Shown here in pieces: positions 1 to 11,126 of a DNA stretch of 64,000 nt. The notes under the pieces were generated by a model, which was not told the DNA's origin, did not search any database, and saw nothing but the letters and a program-made list of their open reading frames with translations. Position 1 is the first letter of the stretch. Every line of letters begins with the position of its first letter. The DNA lies in the NCBI GenBank assembly GCA_017506865.1, contig JAFCMP010000379.1, positions 898,501-962,500 of the forward strand, given 5' to 3'. A program made the translations under genes and the position numbers. The stretch is from Tribonema minus. Taxonomy: Eukaryota > Sar > Xanthophyceae > Tribonematales > Tribonemataceae.

Positions 1-195
1 CGTGTGAAACGTGCAGCTAATGTCACCATTCCGTTTAAACGGTTTTGCGTTTGCATGTTGGCGCGTTGCATGGCTGCTTTTGTTGGATGCATTGCATTGA
101 TGGCACGCCACAAGTGTAATCTTCGTGCTCCTCATTCAATTTCAGAACGACCGTCGTGATGCAAGCTGGCAGCGTTTGTCGTTACGCCAGTGAGG

Positions 196-395
196 GGTGT
201 TGCAGTGCATCTACACAACTTTGCCATCCTTTGGGCAGGACACTGGTGCCTGCTGGCGAGACATGTGTGCAAGCAAACGCTGGAAAACATACTTGATATA
301 TACGCATCAGGCATAGCAGTGTGCGCTGCTGTTGAGCAGCATACGTCGCCATGACAGGAAATCAAAAGGCACAGCTCACGCCGAGAGACTAGTGG
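196..395. repeat. diverged duplicate of the sequence at 2545-2745
   Basis: About 200 bp here can be read alongside 2545-2745 with the same landmarks in order: a GGCAGTGCA/GCAGTGCAT start, TTTGGGCAGGACAC, ACATACTTGA, CGCTGCTGTTGAGCA and CGCCATGACAGGAAA. The second copy overlaps the 3' end of the armadillo gene, so this may be the leftover 3' flank of another armadillo copy. Open frames across it are not convincing coding. Confidence 0.6.
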
Positions 396-1232
396 CTCCA
401 TGTGCGGCCAATTTGAAAGGCGACCGAACCAGCATGTGCGCGCACCATGGTGTGTGTGTGCTGTGAACATGGGCACAGTATTGATGCGCTTCCACAATGA
501 GCTGAAATCATGCATGGCCCACATGTAATGTCACCCCACAGATTAAGACGCTCAACAGTAACTGTTGAGGAAGCACGAGCATTTGCCTGTATGAACAGCT
601 GTTGTGCACTGTAGTCAATACAACACTACTGAAACACAGTGCGCCCATGGTGCGCCCAACTCTGCCTCTTTGAAGATCAGAACTGCAGATGCAGTCCCAG
701 CTATAAAAAGTTGATCACAATTCAGACCGATCATTGATGGCACACTAGCCAAACCTGACCATGTAGCTGCCATGTAAGTGACACAACCGCTGCAGCAATG
801 CTGACGCCACATCAATGCCAATTCAACACGCGACAACACAAGTGCACACGCTAAGAACCAGCAAAACCAGCATGAGGAGAATGTCTAGAGCAACACACAC
901 TTCGTATTTGCTCATGAAAACACTTGGTGCAACTTCCACAGGCACTCATGGTACCATACAGGACAGTCAAATTGTATCCACCAATCATGCACTTAAGCTG
1001 AGCACTGAGCAGATGTGCTCATCCAGGGCCGGGCTATCATGATGTATCATTGGTGAACTGAGGGTGACCTCTGCGCCACTTTGGGAACTGAATCGTTGAA
1101 GACCAACCGCAGCCATGACTTGCAGCTTGCTGAAGTGAACTGGTACACTGACATGCGTCACCCCAACGCAGAAGATGGGCTGACGTAAATGCTACAGCAG
1201 CTGAGTGTCACAGTCCTTAATCAAATGTGGCA
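396..1232. other. no gene recognised
   Basis: Only short open frames without domain character or splice-linked neighbours. I see nothing further to report. Confidence 0.4.
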
Positions 1233-2315
1233 TCAAACAGCAGTCTGTCGGAGCCCACCAGCTTGGTACAGAATGTCATCTTTTTTGGTATCGAAGATGT
1301 CCGGCTCAACGGTGTCGTCAAGTCGCTTGAGGAACCTCTCCGCATTGGTATCATCGCCTATCTGCACGAATGAAATGGCTATTTGTATTTGGGTGTGGTT
1401 GGCGATAAACCTGTTCGCGGGGTCAGCAAAGTACCTGATTGTCCGCACCGCCTCCTCGTCATCAGCGCCTCCGTCAAGAAGCACAATGAACGTAGTGCCC
1501 GGCACCACCTCATAGTTGGGACGCTTTGTGCCTGCATAGGTACTCAGTGCTTCGTGCAGACCTTTGTCCAAGCCCGTCGACCCCCGCGGCCCGAACTCCC
1601 TGAACACCTGCTTCACCTGAGCTGGGCTGGTCAGCTCGCCCACAAATATCACCTCAGAGTCGAAAACTGCGACAGTGCAGCGCAGCAGCAGAGGAGTCAG
1701 CGAAGAGCAGAACAGAGGCCATACAGCGCGCGCGGAGACACAAGCGCGCAGAGCCTTGAGACCATCGATGACGGCATGACGCGACATCGACCATGTTGCT
1801 TGTGTGCCATGCAGCTGGTGCCATCTGCTGTGTGCTGAGTTGTGCATCGAAGCTGCAAAGAAGTCACACACAACAGGACCTTTGACATGTCATGCAGTCT
1901 GAGTACCACACAATAGGGCCTTTGACATGACATGTAGTCTGAGCATCAGCATGATCTTTGGATAGAAGCGCCGCCCATCACAAAGACACGCCTACTCACC
2001 GTATAATGGGACTGTGTGGTCGACGTCGTAGTCGAAAATAGTGTCAACCATCTTTTCTACAGCAGCTCCCGCAGAGTCCCACCGAGTCTTGCCACTCCCG
2101 TCCGGGTTGAACATAGAACCAGACCTCTCCACGATCAGCACGTACTGCCGATCTAAAGCCTCCCGCTGCAAGTCCATCTTCTCCTTTGGTGTCTCGGCCA
2201 TGCTAACAATCAGGTCTGGGTTCGCTCGTGCAGGAAGGGCATATTCCTTGGGCACGTCGCTGCCTTGAGCATTCACGAACAGAGTGCTGGGAGGAGCGGT
2301 GGGAGGCAGCTTCAT
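1233..2315 (-). CDS. von Willebrand factor A domain protein (2 exons)
   Basis: Read on the minus strand as exon 2315-2000 and exon 1666-1233. The 333-bp intron begins GTGAGT and ends GCAG, phase 1, and joins PLY to VFDSEVIFVG without breaking the domain. The vWA fold is visible as a first strand QYVLIVERSGSM, a GSTGLDKGLHEAL helix and a later FIVLLDGGADDEE strand. These correspond to MIDAS motif 1, the threonine loop and motif 3 of vWA domains. The first MIDAS Asp (normally DxSGS) is Glu here. vWA domains usually mediate metal-dependent protein binding; no partner is evident. The Met at 2315 is the first in frame; further exons on either side are possible. It lies downstream of an armadillo-repeat gene on the same strand. 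Confidence 0.75.
1667..1999 (-). other. spliceosomal intron of the vWA gene
   Basis: Donor G|GTGAGT and acceptor TGTCGCAG|TT. The phase-1 junction restores the vWA fold between strand 1 and strand 2, which supports a eukaryotic nuclear origin. Confidence 0.7.
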
Positions 2316-2544
2316 GGTCTCCGCTACCTTGCTGGGCTCTGCGGCAAGCTAGCTAATATAACCAACGCCAACTCAGATTTTTTCTCGCGCCTCCGCCCCC
2401 CGAGTTTATTCTCGCCCCCCCCCCCTTTTTTCATGGTGCGCGGGCCGATTGTGGGCGCTGCGCCGGCGCAGGACGAGGCGCGGGTGCTGGTTGACGGATA
2501 CATCAGATGCTAAGGCTTGGCTGCGTCTGTCGTGGCGCATGTGG

Positions 2545-2745
2545 AGGTGTGGCAGTGCACCTGCGCAACTTTGACATCATTTGGGCAGGACACCGGAGTG
2601 TCTGCCAGCCCAACATATATGCAACCAAGCAGTGGAACCATACTTGACATATGAGCATCATGCATGCCACTGAGCGCTGCTGTTGAGCATGATACCTCGC
2701 CATGACAGGAAACGAAAGCACAGCTCAGGCCCTGAGATTCGCTCC
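2545..2745. repeat. second copy of the 196-395 repeat
   Basis: Overlaps the last codons and 3' flank of the armadillo-repeat gene. It shares ordered blocks with 196-395 but has diverged by many substitutions. Confidence 0.6.
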
Positions 2746-3385
2746 ATCGGCCACTTCGTGCACGCCTTCTGTACGGCGGCATTGCTCGTGTGTGCGCGCA
2801 TGCCTTCTGTGATTGCCTGGCACGCTCCGGCCGTCATTAGCCGCTTGTGGCGCAACTCCGTGGGGTGGTCATAAAGGTACCCCGCCAGGCACGCGACCGC
2901 CTCTGCGCACGCCTTCTGTACGGCAGCGTCGCTCGTGTGGGCGCGCATGCCTTCGGTGATTGCTTGGCACGCTCCGGCCGCAATCAGTCGCGTGCGGCCT
3001 GGGACGTGCGCAGCCAATTCCGCGACCGCCTCCGCGCACCACATCTGCATGTCGGCGTCGCTAGCATTGGCGCGCATGCCTTCTACGACCGCTTCGCACG
3101 CCCCTGCTTCGGTCAGTCGCATGAGGTGTGAGCCTTGCGTAGCCAATCTCACGACCACATCCGCGCACCGCCTCTGCACGGTGGGATCGCTCGCGTGGGC
3201 GCGCATGCCTTCCGTTAATGCTTCGCACGCCCCTTCTGCGACCAGCCAGAAGCCGTTACCCTCAGCCATCTTCGCGACGGCCTGCGCGCCGAGGCGCTGC
3301 ACGGCCGCATCGCTGATGTGGCCGCGCGTGCAGGCCACGACGGGCCGGCACGCCACGATGCTCATGGCCTGCTGTCGTTGCTGCA
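2658..3385 (-). CDS. armadillo/HEAT-like repeat protein fragment
   Basis: The minus-strand frame encodes about five repeats of roughly 42 residues with a recurring core such as GACEALTEGMRAHASD followed by an AVQ..CAEAV..LA helix. This is the armadillo-type array common in protists, a protein-protein interaction solenoid. An in-frame ATG lies at 3365; a TTACCTGCAG acceptor-like site just upstream suggests a preceding exon. At the 3' end the last repeat loses its pattern (ACTKWPMER). The +1 frame there reads EVADGANLRA then stop at 2725, which fits the repeat better, so a small indel near 2757 is likely. The gene may therefore be truncated. No catalytic domain is seen. Confidence 0.65.
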
Positions 3386-3491
3386 GGTAAGAGCAGTGTG
3401 AATCCGGTGGTGCATGACTACACGACAAAACAGGCTCGGAAGCAGACACCAATACAGCTTCAGATGCAAACGTGCGCCTCTGAGGACGCAC

Positions 3492-6389
3492 CTGATGATG
3501 TGATGCGCCCTTCGTCCTCCTGCGCTCCCGAAGCTATAACGTCAGCCGACGAGACTTGGTATGCCCAGGTGTTCCGCTGCTTAGGCCAAGTGATGCGTTG
3601 CCGGCGGCGCTACGAGCTCTCTATGCGCTGTTTCCACCCGTTTGAGATTCAATTCCATCTTCAACTACTACTTCATCTTCCCATAGCAGTGTGGGCAACT
3701 GATTTTACAGCTTTAGTGTTGTCCAGCAGAAGCTTGGTTCACCAGCGTCAGCAGCAGCGCTAGCGGGGCCCTTTTGACGACGCACCGTTCCTGCTCTTCT
3801 CACAGCAGCAGCGCAGTAGCCAGGAGAGTGATGGTGGGGGTCTGACTGCAGTGCGCAACGTTCGGAAAGTTTCAATCTCAGAGGAGCATCGCAAGCACTG
3901 GTGCACTCCAAGGCAAGCCGGGGAGATGGGCGTAAATCATGCGAGGAGACACACTTTTCGGATGTCACTTCCCAGGCCATCCAACCTAGCTCTTTCTGAC
4001 TGGTATGCAAGTCTGAAGTCCAGAATACCCATATCAACTGCTGTGGATTGGTGGCGGTGCCCGTAAAGATGAGGTCATCATATACGTGCAGACCGACACA
4101 CAGGTTTTCCAAGTATTCTGTGGAAGTGGCCGTCGAGGAGGTGGCGGCGTGCCGTGTACAGGTGATGAAGACATTTTCGGACAGGTCGGTGTCATCGATG
4201 CATTGCGCATGTACGATGTCATGTGCTTCGCAGATTGGCAGTGCTACAGCAACTGTGATACACACTCGTCGATTTTCCGGGAGTTTAGACATGTTCATCC
4301 GGTTTGCTTGTGGTTCAGAATCTCAATACATGCAACTGCGACGTTTCGAGTTCACCTGTCACGGTTCGACTCTGCTCGACTCGACGACCTCGACTACTGT
4401 TCCCTTGACCGTGACGCTCTCGTTTGTTCGTTTGCTGCAGAGACGTTGCTGGGCTACCCTGCATCGGGAAGCCCAGGTGGCGCGGCGGATGGCGCAATCG
4501 TCCTCGAATCAGGACCTTTCCCAAACCCGCACCGGAGCAGCCTGCAGCACACGCCGCCTCACGGAGCATTCTGCTGTGCGCGGCGGCGTCCCCAACCATA
4601 CCAGAGTACCCGTCGAAGCGCAGCGCACAACAGCACGCCTCGGCATTGCGCAACGCTTGCATAGCGCATGGCACCCCAGCGTGGGGCAGCGCGACGCGGG
4701 ACAGCGCAGCAGGGGTCGCTGCACAGGGCACGGCGCCCGGCGCTGTGCCGTCCATCACACTGCGGGTGCGCGATCAGTGCACCGGTGCACAGACATAGCG
4801 GCAACAAACTATTGTGGCAACATACCGTTGCTGGAGGAATGTTTTTGGAGCAATGCACTCAAAACACAAAACAAAGCAGGTGCTTGCATAGCTGCGCTGG
4901 TAATAAAGCACTCGTGCTGGCGTGCAAAAAAGTCGGTGCAGGGAGAGGCTGCTGCTTAATGCGGGGGCGGTAGATGTGCAAGGTAGCAGTTGAGAAGAAA
5001 CGCAAGTCAGACTCAGAGCTCGTGCAGGCCATAGACCAAGTACTACGGTCTCAACAGAGCAGGTCTTCAACAACATGCCCCGCTGACAGCGCTGGCAGCC
5101 TCAGACAGCAATACCAAAAGCATGACGTCAGTGCCCTGAAGCAGTCCACTCCAGCATTGCGATCTGTCTCCGCACCATCCCAGCTCAACTCGGCTTGTTG
5201 CTCGTAATGCTCTCGCGTATGTCGTACAAGCGCCAGCGGATCCATTTCTGCCTGCAACAAGGTACACTCACGACAATGAGGTGCTGCAATCATCGACAAC
5301 ATGTGCTGCAATTGCTGGCAGTGCGGCAACGCAGCAGCTGATCAACATGATTACTTGTGCAGGTGCAAGTGGCGCTCCTGCAGCCGTTTCCGCATCATCA
5401 CCCTCGGTATCGCCACTATTGCTCGCATTCACCTCTAGCTCCATCATTATGCTGCTCGGAGTCTAAGTGCGCATACGGTGTTTTGCCAATACCACGACGT
5501 ATGATCTGATGCATGCAAGCACTCACGTGCAAGCAACTAGTCATCGGCAAACGCTGTGACCTGCAGTGATCTGATGCATGTAGGTATACAAGTGTACGCA
5601 TCAGTAAGAGCTCAGCACTGGGATTGTGTTTGCGTTTGCTGCAGCAATACGATAGCCATGTAGCCTGACCCTATCAGTCTGCACCTGATGTCACTTGCGC
5701 AATCTAAAGCATGTTCCTGCACGCGCTGTACATGGACCATGATGTTGCATGCCAATCTACACGCACGCACATGCACGCTTGCCTATAATCGATCATACCG
5801 TTCATGCTTACTAGACGCAACAATGTCATCAGTCATGCTGGCATCGGTGGTGCGACGATAACACTCGTTCAATGTGGTGACGCAGCACAGACTAACAAGG
5901 GGACAATGCGCAGCAGGTTGGTCATATTCACTGTAGGGATCCTATGGCTGTACATTAACCCCAAAAGTACACATGCATGCTGATGCCCACTAGATAGCCA
6001 ACGCCAGTCCACTAACTAATATTGTTGGCCACACACAATGCACTAGGTGCTGCAGCTGTCAGTGCAACAAGCTCACTCCCTTAGCCATCCTAAGCTAAGT
6101 CCACTGACTAATAAACTCGTCCAAGCAATCAAACAACACTTCACTGCACTGCCAGTGACTGCAGTTGTCAGTGCACCACTCACACTCATGGCCATCTTGA
6201 CCCGATGAACCAACATGCGATGCACTGGTGACTGCAGTGCCTGCCTGCTGCTACGAAGCTACCCTAAAAGGCAAGGCGTGCGGGCAATAAGCGGCGCGGC
6301 GCTCGCGCATGTAGATTGTGGCAACGCAGCAGTGCTGCAAGCTGTCGCCGAAGTATGCTTTGGGCCATCGCACGGCCCTCTGTCCTGCT
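3492..6389. other. long stretch with no gene I can support
   Basis: Several open frames of 60-300 codons overlap on both strands, for example around 3705-4298 and 4048-4959. None shows a coherent domain, repeat or splice-compatible continuation. A short YDDLIFTG string at about 4070 (minus) weakly recalls reverse transcriptases but has no supporting context. From 4960 to 6389 the DNA is low in long frames and looks intergenic. Confidence 0.4.
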
Positions 6390-7690
6390 TTACCTGATTA
6401 AGCCGCCGAAGCGTACCATGCTGGTGATGAACATAGCTGCAAACAGGACACTCGGGATGAGCACAATGTTCTGGCGCCAGTCGTCGTTCGACGACACCGA
6501 CAGCATGCCTGCACAGAAGTACGCTGCAAGAATGGTACCAATAGCAAATTCCAGATAACATACTGCCTGTTGGAGCATGCTGCTAGTCCTGTCGCCACCG
6601 ATCCTTTCCATGCAGCCGGTGCTGCCATTTAACACTACAGACAACAGGCACCAGAAGATAGACGCAATCGAGCTGTAGAATGACAGCAGGGCGCACAGCA
6701 AATATGCGGCCAGCCACCCTGTGGATGCCGTGCCGTGCACCTGCAGTGTGTCTGTGCCGGCGGGGTAGGTGATGTTGTGCTCGACGATCGTGACGGTGTC
6801 ATCCCAGTCCGTCGGGTTGGCGAGAGCAGAGTATCCGAGCGTTGCAATGAGGGCGGCGGCGACTAGTACCGCATTGATTGTGTTGGATTCTGTCTCCGCG
6901 ATGCGGGCACGGAGCTTGTCGCAGCCATACATGTCCACCTTTGTTCGGGTCGATGACCGCCACAGGCGGACGGGAAGGCGTGGAAAGATGGCTAGGTCCT
7001 GGCAGTCTCTCAGGTCCAGCTCCTGAAGGTTGTCCATGTGGCTCAGGTCCTCCAACGTCTCCAGCTGCCGACATGACTTCAGGCGTAGCTCCGTCAGCTG
7101 CGTTGCGTCCTTAAGTCCGTAGATGCGATTAAGTGCCACGCACCCCGTCAGGTCAATCGTCTGCAGGCTGGCGTCACCTATGATGCGCAGTGTCTCGAGA
7201 TTAGCTGCGTGCAGATCTATGGCCTGCAGAGACGAGCATTGCGCCAGATCGAGCTGCATGAGGTTCGACAGCCTGCTCAGGCCCTCACATCGTCGCAGGT
7301 CCTGCGCCGCTAGGTTGCGTTTGTCCGGCAGCGTCTGGAGGTGTATGCACGCCTCCAAGTCCAGTTGCTCCAGTGCGTCCAAGTCGCAGATGGAGTCTGG
7401 AAGGGCTGTGAGACTGACACAGCCAGCGAGGCGGAGGATCCTCAGGGATTTCAGGTTGCCGATGTTGTTCGGCAGACTCCCGAGGCTGAAGCACCCTGTC
7501 AGGTCGAGGATCCTCAGCTCCCTCAGGTCGCACATGGTGTCTGGTAGGCTCTTCAAGCTGACACAATCGTTTAGGCGGAGATGAGTTAGATCTGCCAGCC
7601 TGCCGATTTTGTCTGACAGCGTCTCGAGGTGCGTGCATCCACTGAGGTCCAGCGTTGCCAGTCGCATCAGGCCTCCTACAACCTTCACCG
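6390..7690 (-). CDS. terminal exon of LRR receptor-like membrane protein
   Basis: A likely acceptor (GTGTTGCAG|CGG) puts the exon start at 7690; the stop is at 6390. The first ~235 residues are leucine-rich repeats of the cysteine-containing plant/protist kind (LxxLDLxxCxxLxxLPDSIxxLxxL), about nine to ten units. A C-terminal part carries about four hydrophobic segments starting NTINAVLVAAALIATLGY, then WLAAYLLCALLSFYS, LEFAIGTILAAYFCAGM and VLFAAMFITSM. The layout suggests an LRR module facing one side of a membrane, anchored by a 4-TM bundle, plausibly recognition or signalling. One LRR (LPDKRNLAAQDLRRCEG) is irregular and may reflect a small in-frame loss. Upstream LRR exons on the same strand (7.9-10.7 kb) probably belong to the same locus. 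Confidence 0.72.
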
Positions 7691-7893
7691 CTGCAACACG
7701 GAAGGACACCACGGTCGCGAGATTGGGCAATGTGTAGAGCCTTACCTTACGGTACAAGCATCAGGCAGGCTTGCCGTGAAGGCACACATCACAAAATAGC
7801 CTTGTCGAATGGATCACATGAAACAGAGGACACCACGTAGGTTTAGGCACGGCGCTATTAAAAGGTGCATCGCGCACAATGCAGTAGGCTCAC

Positions 7894-7962
7894 CTTGCCC
7901 CTCATGTTTCTGACTCGCAACATCCAGTGTCAGTCGACCGCTGATCTCCGCGTTGGCAGAAA
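7894..7962 (-). CDS. small internal exon candidate of the LRR locus
   Basis: A 69-bp block flanked by GTTTCAG and GGTGAGCC with a single open frame, reading SANAEISGRLTLDVASQK. It resembles the core of an exon-like block at about 8690-8764 (RRLVLDLKGGKHL), which hints at duplicated exons. Too short for a firm call. Confidence 0.3.
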
Positions 7963-8224
7963 CTGAAACAAGATAGAGACAAAGCGGGTCGATCAGCAGC
8001 AATGGTTGCTGCACGAAAATCATACAGCAGAATAATCTTGAAGCTTACCCTGACAGTTGCAGCGGCGCAAATTTGCACTGTGAGCAACACATTTAGTGTT
8101 TGATACTGTAGTACCTTGCAAATTTCACACTTGAAGCTCGACTGTGACCTAATTCCACATTAGGACCGTGACCGATACTGTTTGGCAGATGCAATTGCAG
8201 TCATGTTATCGATGATTATTATCA

Positions 8225-8490
8225 ATGTTGCTCGGCTCATGCGTCATGTCGACTGTCTCTGGCAAAGCAGATCTTGAGCAAGCCCAAAGTGTCTACCACA
8301 ACCATCTCCTCTGCACTGTGGTCGGCTGTCGCGTACAAGAGAGCCATGAACCACATTGTCCGCGATGGAGGCCTCGCCACCCAGGCGCTGTGGGGAGCAC
8401 GCAGACCAGCGCTGGCACGAGAACTCACTCAGATTTGATCCAACAGAGCGCTGATCCGCCGAAGCGTGTCATTTGATCCTGGCATACATG
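8225..8490 (+). pseudogene. decayed N-terminal fragment of an IS4-like transposase
   Basis: Reading plus-strand frames piecewise gives RHVDCLWQ, a stop and frame change, then KVSTTTISSALWSAVAYKR, AMNHIVRDGGLATQALWGA and, after another stop, SNRALIRRSV. These match in order the N terminus of the intact transposase at 45103-43988 (HVDSLWQ, KVSTATIFSALCSAAAYKR, GLNHIVRDDAFTAQALSGA, NRALIRRNV). The catalytic DDE region is absent. The relic lies inside introns of the LRR locus on the opposite strand, so it is an old insertion. Confidence 0.75.
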
Positions 8491-8823
8491 CTGTCGTCAT
8501 TCTGGCAATGTTCATCATGGTGGTGCCCATGCCGGCTGCCTAATTATCATGACGACTGAGAGCTAAGTTGACGTCGTTGATGATCATGGGCGCGGCAAAC
8601 AATGGCTCACATTCTTCTGCACCGCTGTTCCCCCTGGGCTCAGTGTTGCGTCCATCGCCGACAGTAGCCACTGGCGCCAACTCCTTGCAATAGCTGTTTG
8701 TGTCTGGCAGGTGCTTGCCACCCTTGAGGTCCAGTACCAGTCGACGGACGGCACCGATTGGCACTGATGCAACGCAGAAAACAACAGTGTTTACTGGTCA
8801 GCAGCAATGTCTGCGATACCCGC

Positions 8824-8935
8824 GCTGTGCAAATTTCACTCTGACGCGGCACTCTCAGACTGCTGGCATCATGCGGACGCTGTGCAAAATTCAGTCCGAC
8901 GCCGCACTCCGCTGGCATCATGCGGGGTGCTTGGC
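8824..8935. repeat. two-copy tandem repeat of about 55-60 bp
   Basis: The blocks TGTGCAAATTTCA..GACGCGGCACTC..CTGGCATCATGCGGA and TGTGCAAAATTCA..GACGCCGCACTCC..CTGGCATCATGCGG follow one another in an intron of the LRR locus. Confidence 0.6.
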
Positions 8936-9377
8936 GGTGCACGATTACAGGCTCACCTTGTCCTGCCTCCACCCTGCTGCAACGGTTCCCGTCCGGCGGT
9001 GTCACGGGCGACGTGATCCGACTGATGATGTCCGCATCGATCGGTGCTGAACCAACAGGAGACAGATCGGCAGGAAGGCGTTAGGGAGCCGAGCACTGCA
9101 GGCACCCATGCAGGGCACTACAGGAGTACACCGCACATAACCAGTGACGTAAGCTTAAGGTCGCTGTCAATTTGCATGTATTGCGCAGCAGTATTTTCTC
9201 AGCCGACCCTCATAACTAGCCTGTCTAACGATGTGGAGGTGTCTCACATAGAGAGTATGAACATTGCACAGCGTGGCATTTGCAATCGACAAATGAAGCC
9301 AAATGACCCACACAGATGGTGCCTCATACAAAACAAAAACCTTAAGTTTACATCACTGCACATAACGGCAGGCTCAC

Positions 9378-9736
9378 TTTGTGGTGCCATGAACTCTTTG
9401 CCAGAGATTGTGTCTGGCAGGGCTGTAAGGTGCGCACATCCCTCACAGTCCAGCGTTGTCAGTGCCGTCAAACCATAGATGGTGTCTGGCAGACGCTTCA
9501 GGGAGGGGCATCCCATGAGGACAAGCTTTTCCAGCTTTCCGAGCTTGCCAATAGAGTCCGGAAGGCCTGTGAGCCGCGTGCATCCCTTAAGGTGCAGAAT
9601 CTTCAACTTCGTTAAATCACCAAGTGATTCTGGTAGGGAGATGAGCCGCCCGCATCCCTCAAGATCCAGTATTCGCAGGGCAGTCAATTTGCCTGTGTCG
9701 GCCGGCAGGCTCCCGAGCATCCTGCATCCTTCAAAC
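9378..9736 (-). CDS. LRR exon
   Basis: The acceptor CGCACTGGCAG|G at 9737 and a donor GTGAGC just below 9378 bound a frame that is almost entirely LRR: LRILDLEGCGRLISLPESLG and similar, about five units ending LTALPDTI. The style matches the terminal exon at 6390-7690 and the exons at 9.8-10.5 kb. Exon-wise LRR blocks separated by introns suggest repeat gain by exon duplication. Confidence 0.65.
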
Positions 9737-9834
9737 CTGCCAGTGCGTCAGTGAAATTTGGAGCAGACGTCAGTGTTGAGCAGGGGAAACCATGTGGTGC
9801 GGCACACCTTGTATGAACATGCGCGACACTTCAC

Positions 9835-10047
9835 CTTAGAGCAGCGAGTTTAGTCAGGCTGCCACAGTTGCCGCGCCAAGTCTCCAGCCGCTCACAATTC
9901 TTGCAGTCGAACGTCTCCAGTTCAACCAGATTGCTGATATCCGGCAGGGCTTGTAGGGATGCGCATCCCTCAAGATCCAGGAGTCGCAACGCACTCAAAC
10001 CGCCCATCTCGGCCGGCAGTTTGTTGAGCCTCCCACATGCCAGCAGC
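9835..10047 (-). CDS. LRR exon
   Basis: A 213-bp exon bounded by CAATGCAG|G and AAG|GTGAAG. It encodes CGRLNKLPAEMGGLSALRLL and two further LRR units ending SLTKLAALR. The exon ends in the same residues (LAxLR) as the upstream exon at 10143-10522, consistent with exon duplication within this locus. Confidence 0.65.
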
Positions 10048-10142
10048 CTGCATTGATGACGTTTGAGCAGACTCAGTGGTGAGCAAGGCACTAATGTGAT
10101 TTTATACACATGTCAGGCACTCTGAACGCCTACACGCCTTGC

Positions 10143-10522
10143 CTGAGAGTAGCAAGCCGTTTCAGGCCGCCAACGGGTCCGTGGAACGCAGTCAGCTGGT
10201 CACAGTCCTTGCAGTCGAGCGTCGTGAGATGTATCAGATTGCTGATCTCAGGTACTTCCTGGAGGCGTCTGCATCCCTCCAGATCCAGAACTTGCAGCTG
10301 CTCCAGATCATTGATGCCACCCGGCAGTCCCGTGATGCTCTCACACCTGATGAGGCGGAGCGTCGTCAGCTTCTTCAAATTGGCGATGGTCGGTGGAAGG
10401 CCGGTGAGGCTCTTGCAGTCTCTCAAATCCATCGTCGTCAGCATAGGAAGCCTGCCGATGCTGTCCGGTAGCTGCACCAGCTGGGCGCAGCCAGTCAGAT
10501 TCACCGTCGTTAGGGCCGCGAG
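10143..10522 (-). CDS. LRR exon, GC-type donor proposed
   Basis: Encodes about five LRR units (LTTVNLTGCAQLVQLPDSIG, MLTTMDLRDCKSLTGLPPTI, LQVLDLEGCRRLQEVPEISN and others) ending LKRLATLR. In the sister exons this position is followed by a GT donor; here the sequence is CTCAG|GCAAGG, the usual form of a GC-AG intron. At the 5' side the frame must shift by one nucleotide near 10523 to join the next block. Confidence 0.6.
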
Positions 10523-10651
10523 TGGATGTCGCTCGGCGAGACTGTCAGCGTGTCACATCGGAGCACGGTGATCCTGTTCAGGTCAGTGTCGCTCATCCCA
10601 TTCAACTTCAGCTGAGTGGAATGGCATTCCAGCACATTCGTATTGTCGCCG
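10523..10651 (-). CDS. LRR-like block upstream, out of frame with next exon
   Basis: The frame reads TQLKLNGMSDTDLNRITVLR then CDTLTVSPSDI before running into a stop at about 10510. A one-base shift at about 10523 continues as HPLAALTTVNLTGC, the LRR exon below. Either the gene carries a frameshift here or a short intron is used (a CTGACAG acceptor-like site is present). The lead-in includes an acceptor-like CGCCGCAG|AAGATGG at about 10662. Confidence 0.45.
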
Positions 10652-10921
10652 TCCATCTTCTGCGGCGTAGTATCAAAGGAGGACGGCGGTGGCATAAGTT
10701 GAGTATAGTGCTGACGGGCACATGTGGATGGTTGATGCAGGGTGTGTACTGACCTATATCCGGGTGGGTGCTGCCGAAGGTCTCTTGAGCCAATCCTACA
10801 CTACTGAAACACGACCTTCTGCTGTGACGGCTAGCCGAATTAGTAATGTGGCATTGCATGGAGTCGGAATTTTGGTGCCGGGATTTTTTTTCCCGTTGAA
10901 GGCGTGCCGTTTTTTTTCCCC

Positions 10922-11115
10922 CGTTGAAGAGGCGGCCAGCAACGTCAACGTTCAACTTCAACAAATGACGTTCCAGAATGCGGAAATTAGCAGGTTGGGG
11001 CGGCTGAGCAGGAAAAAGAAAGAAAGAGAACAAATGATGGAGAAAATCAAAGGAGTGGTTTTGGGCGAGTCAGGGCCGTTTTGTGCGGATTTGCACGCAG
11101 TCATTCGACTCTGCA
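10922..11115 (+). CDS. isolated exon candidate, charged coiled-coil
   Basis: After two pyrimidine-rich runs the plus strand opens into EEAASNVNVQLQQMTFQNAE and RLSRKKKEREQMMEKIKGVV, ending at CTCTGCAG|GTGCTC, a good donor. The composition is coding-like and predicts a charged helix. No partner exons were found and no family is recognised. It could belong to a gene that was disrupted. Confidence 0.3.
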
Positions 11116-11126
11116 GGTGCTCATGA

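Noticed and set aside
132..524. 130-codon minus-strand frame at the left edge
   Set aside because: Lies on a duplicated non-coding block shared with 2545-2745; no domain.
3705..4298. Possible copia-type reverse transcriptase (YDDLIFTG)
   Set aside because: A single short string, no upstream palm motifs, no integrase, no LTRs seen.
4048..4959. 303-codon plus-strand frame
   Set aside because: Low-complexity Arg/His/Thr-rich composition, overlaps several other frames, no domain or splice context.
8640..9005. Additional LRR-locus exons around 8690-8764 and 8955-9005
   Set aside because: Short LRR-like strings and a GTGAGC donor are present, but no exon with both borders and an open frame could be fixed.
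10608..11033. 141-codon minus-strand frame upstream of the LRR locus
   Set aside because: Overlaps poly-pyrimidine runs and the plus-strand exon candidate; no repeat or domain character.
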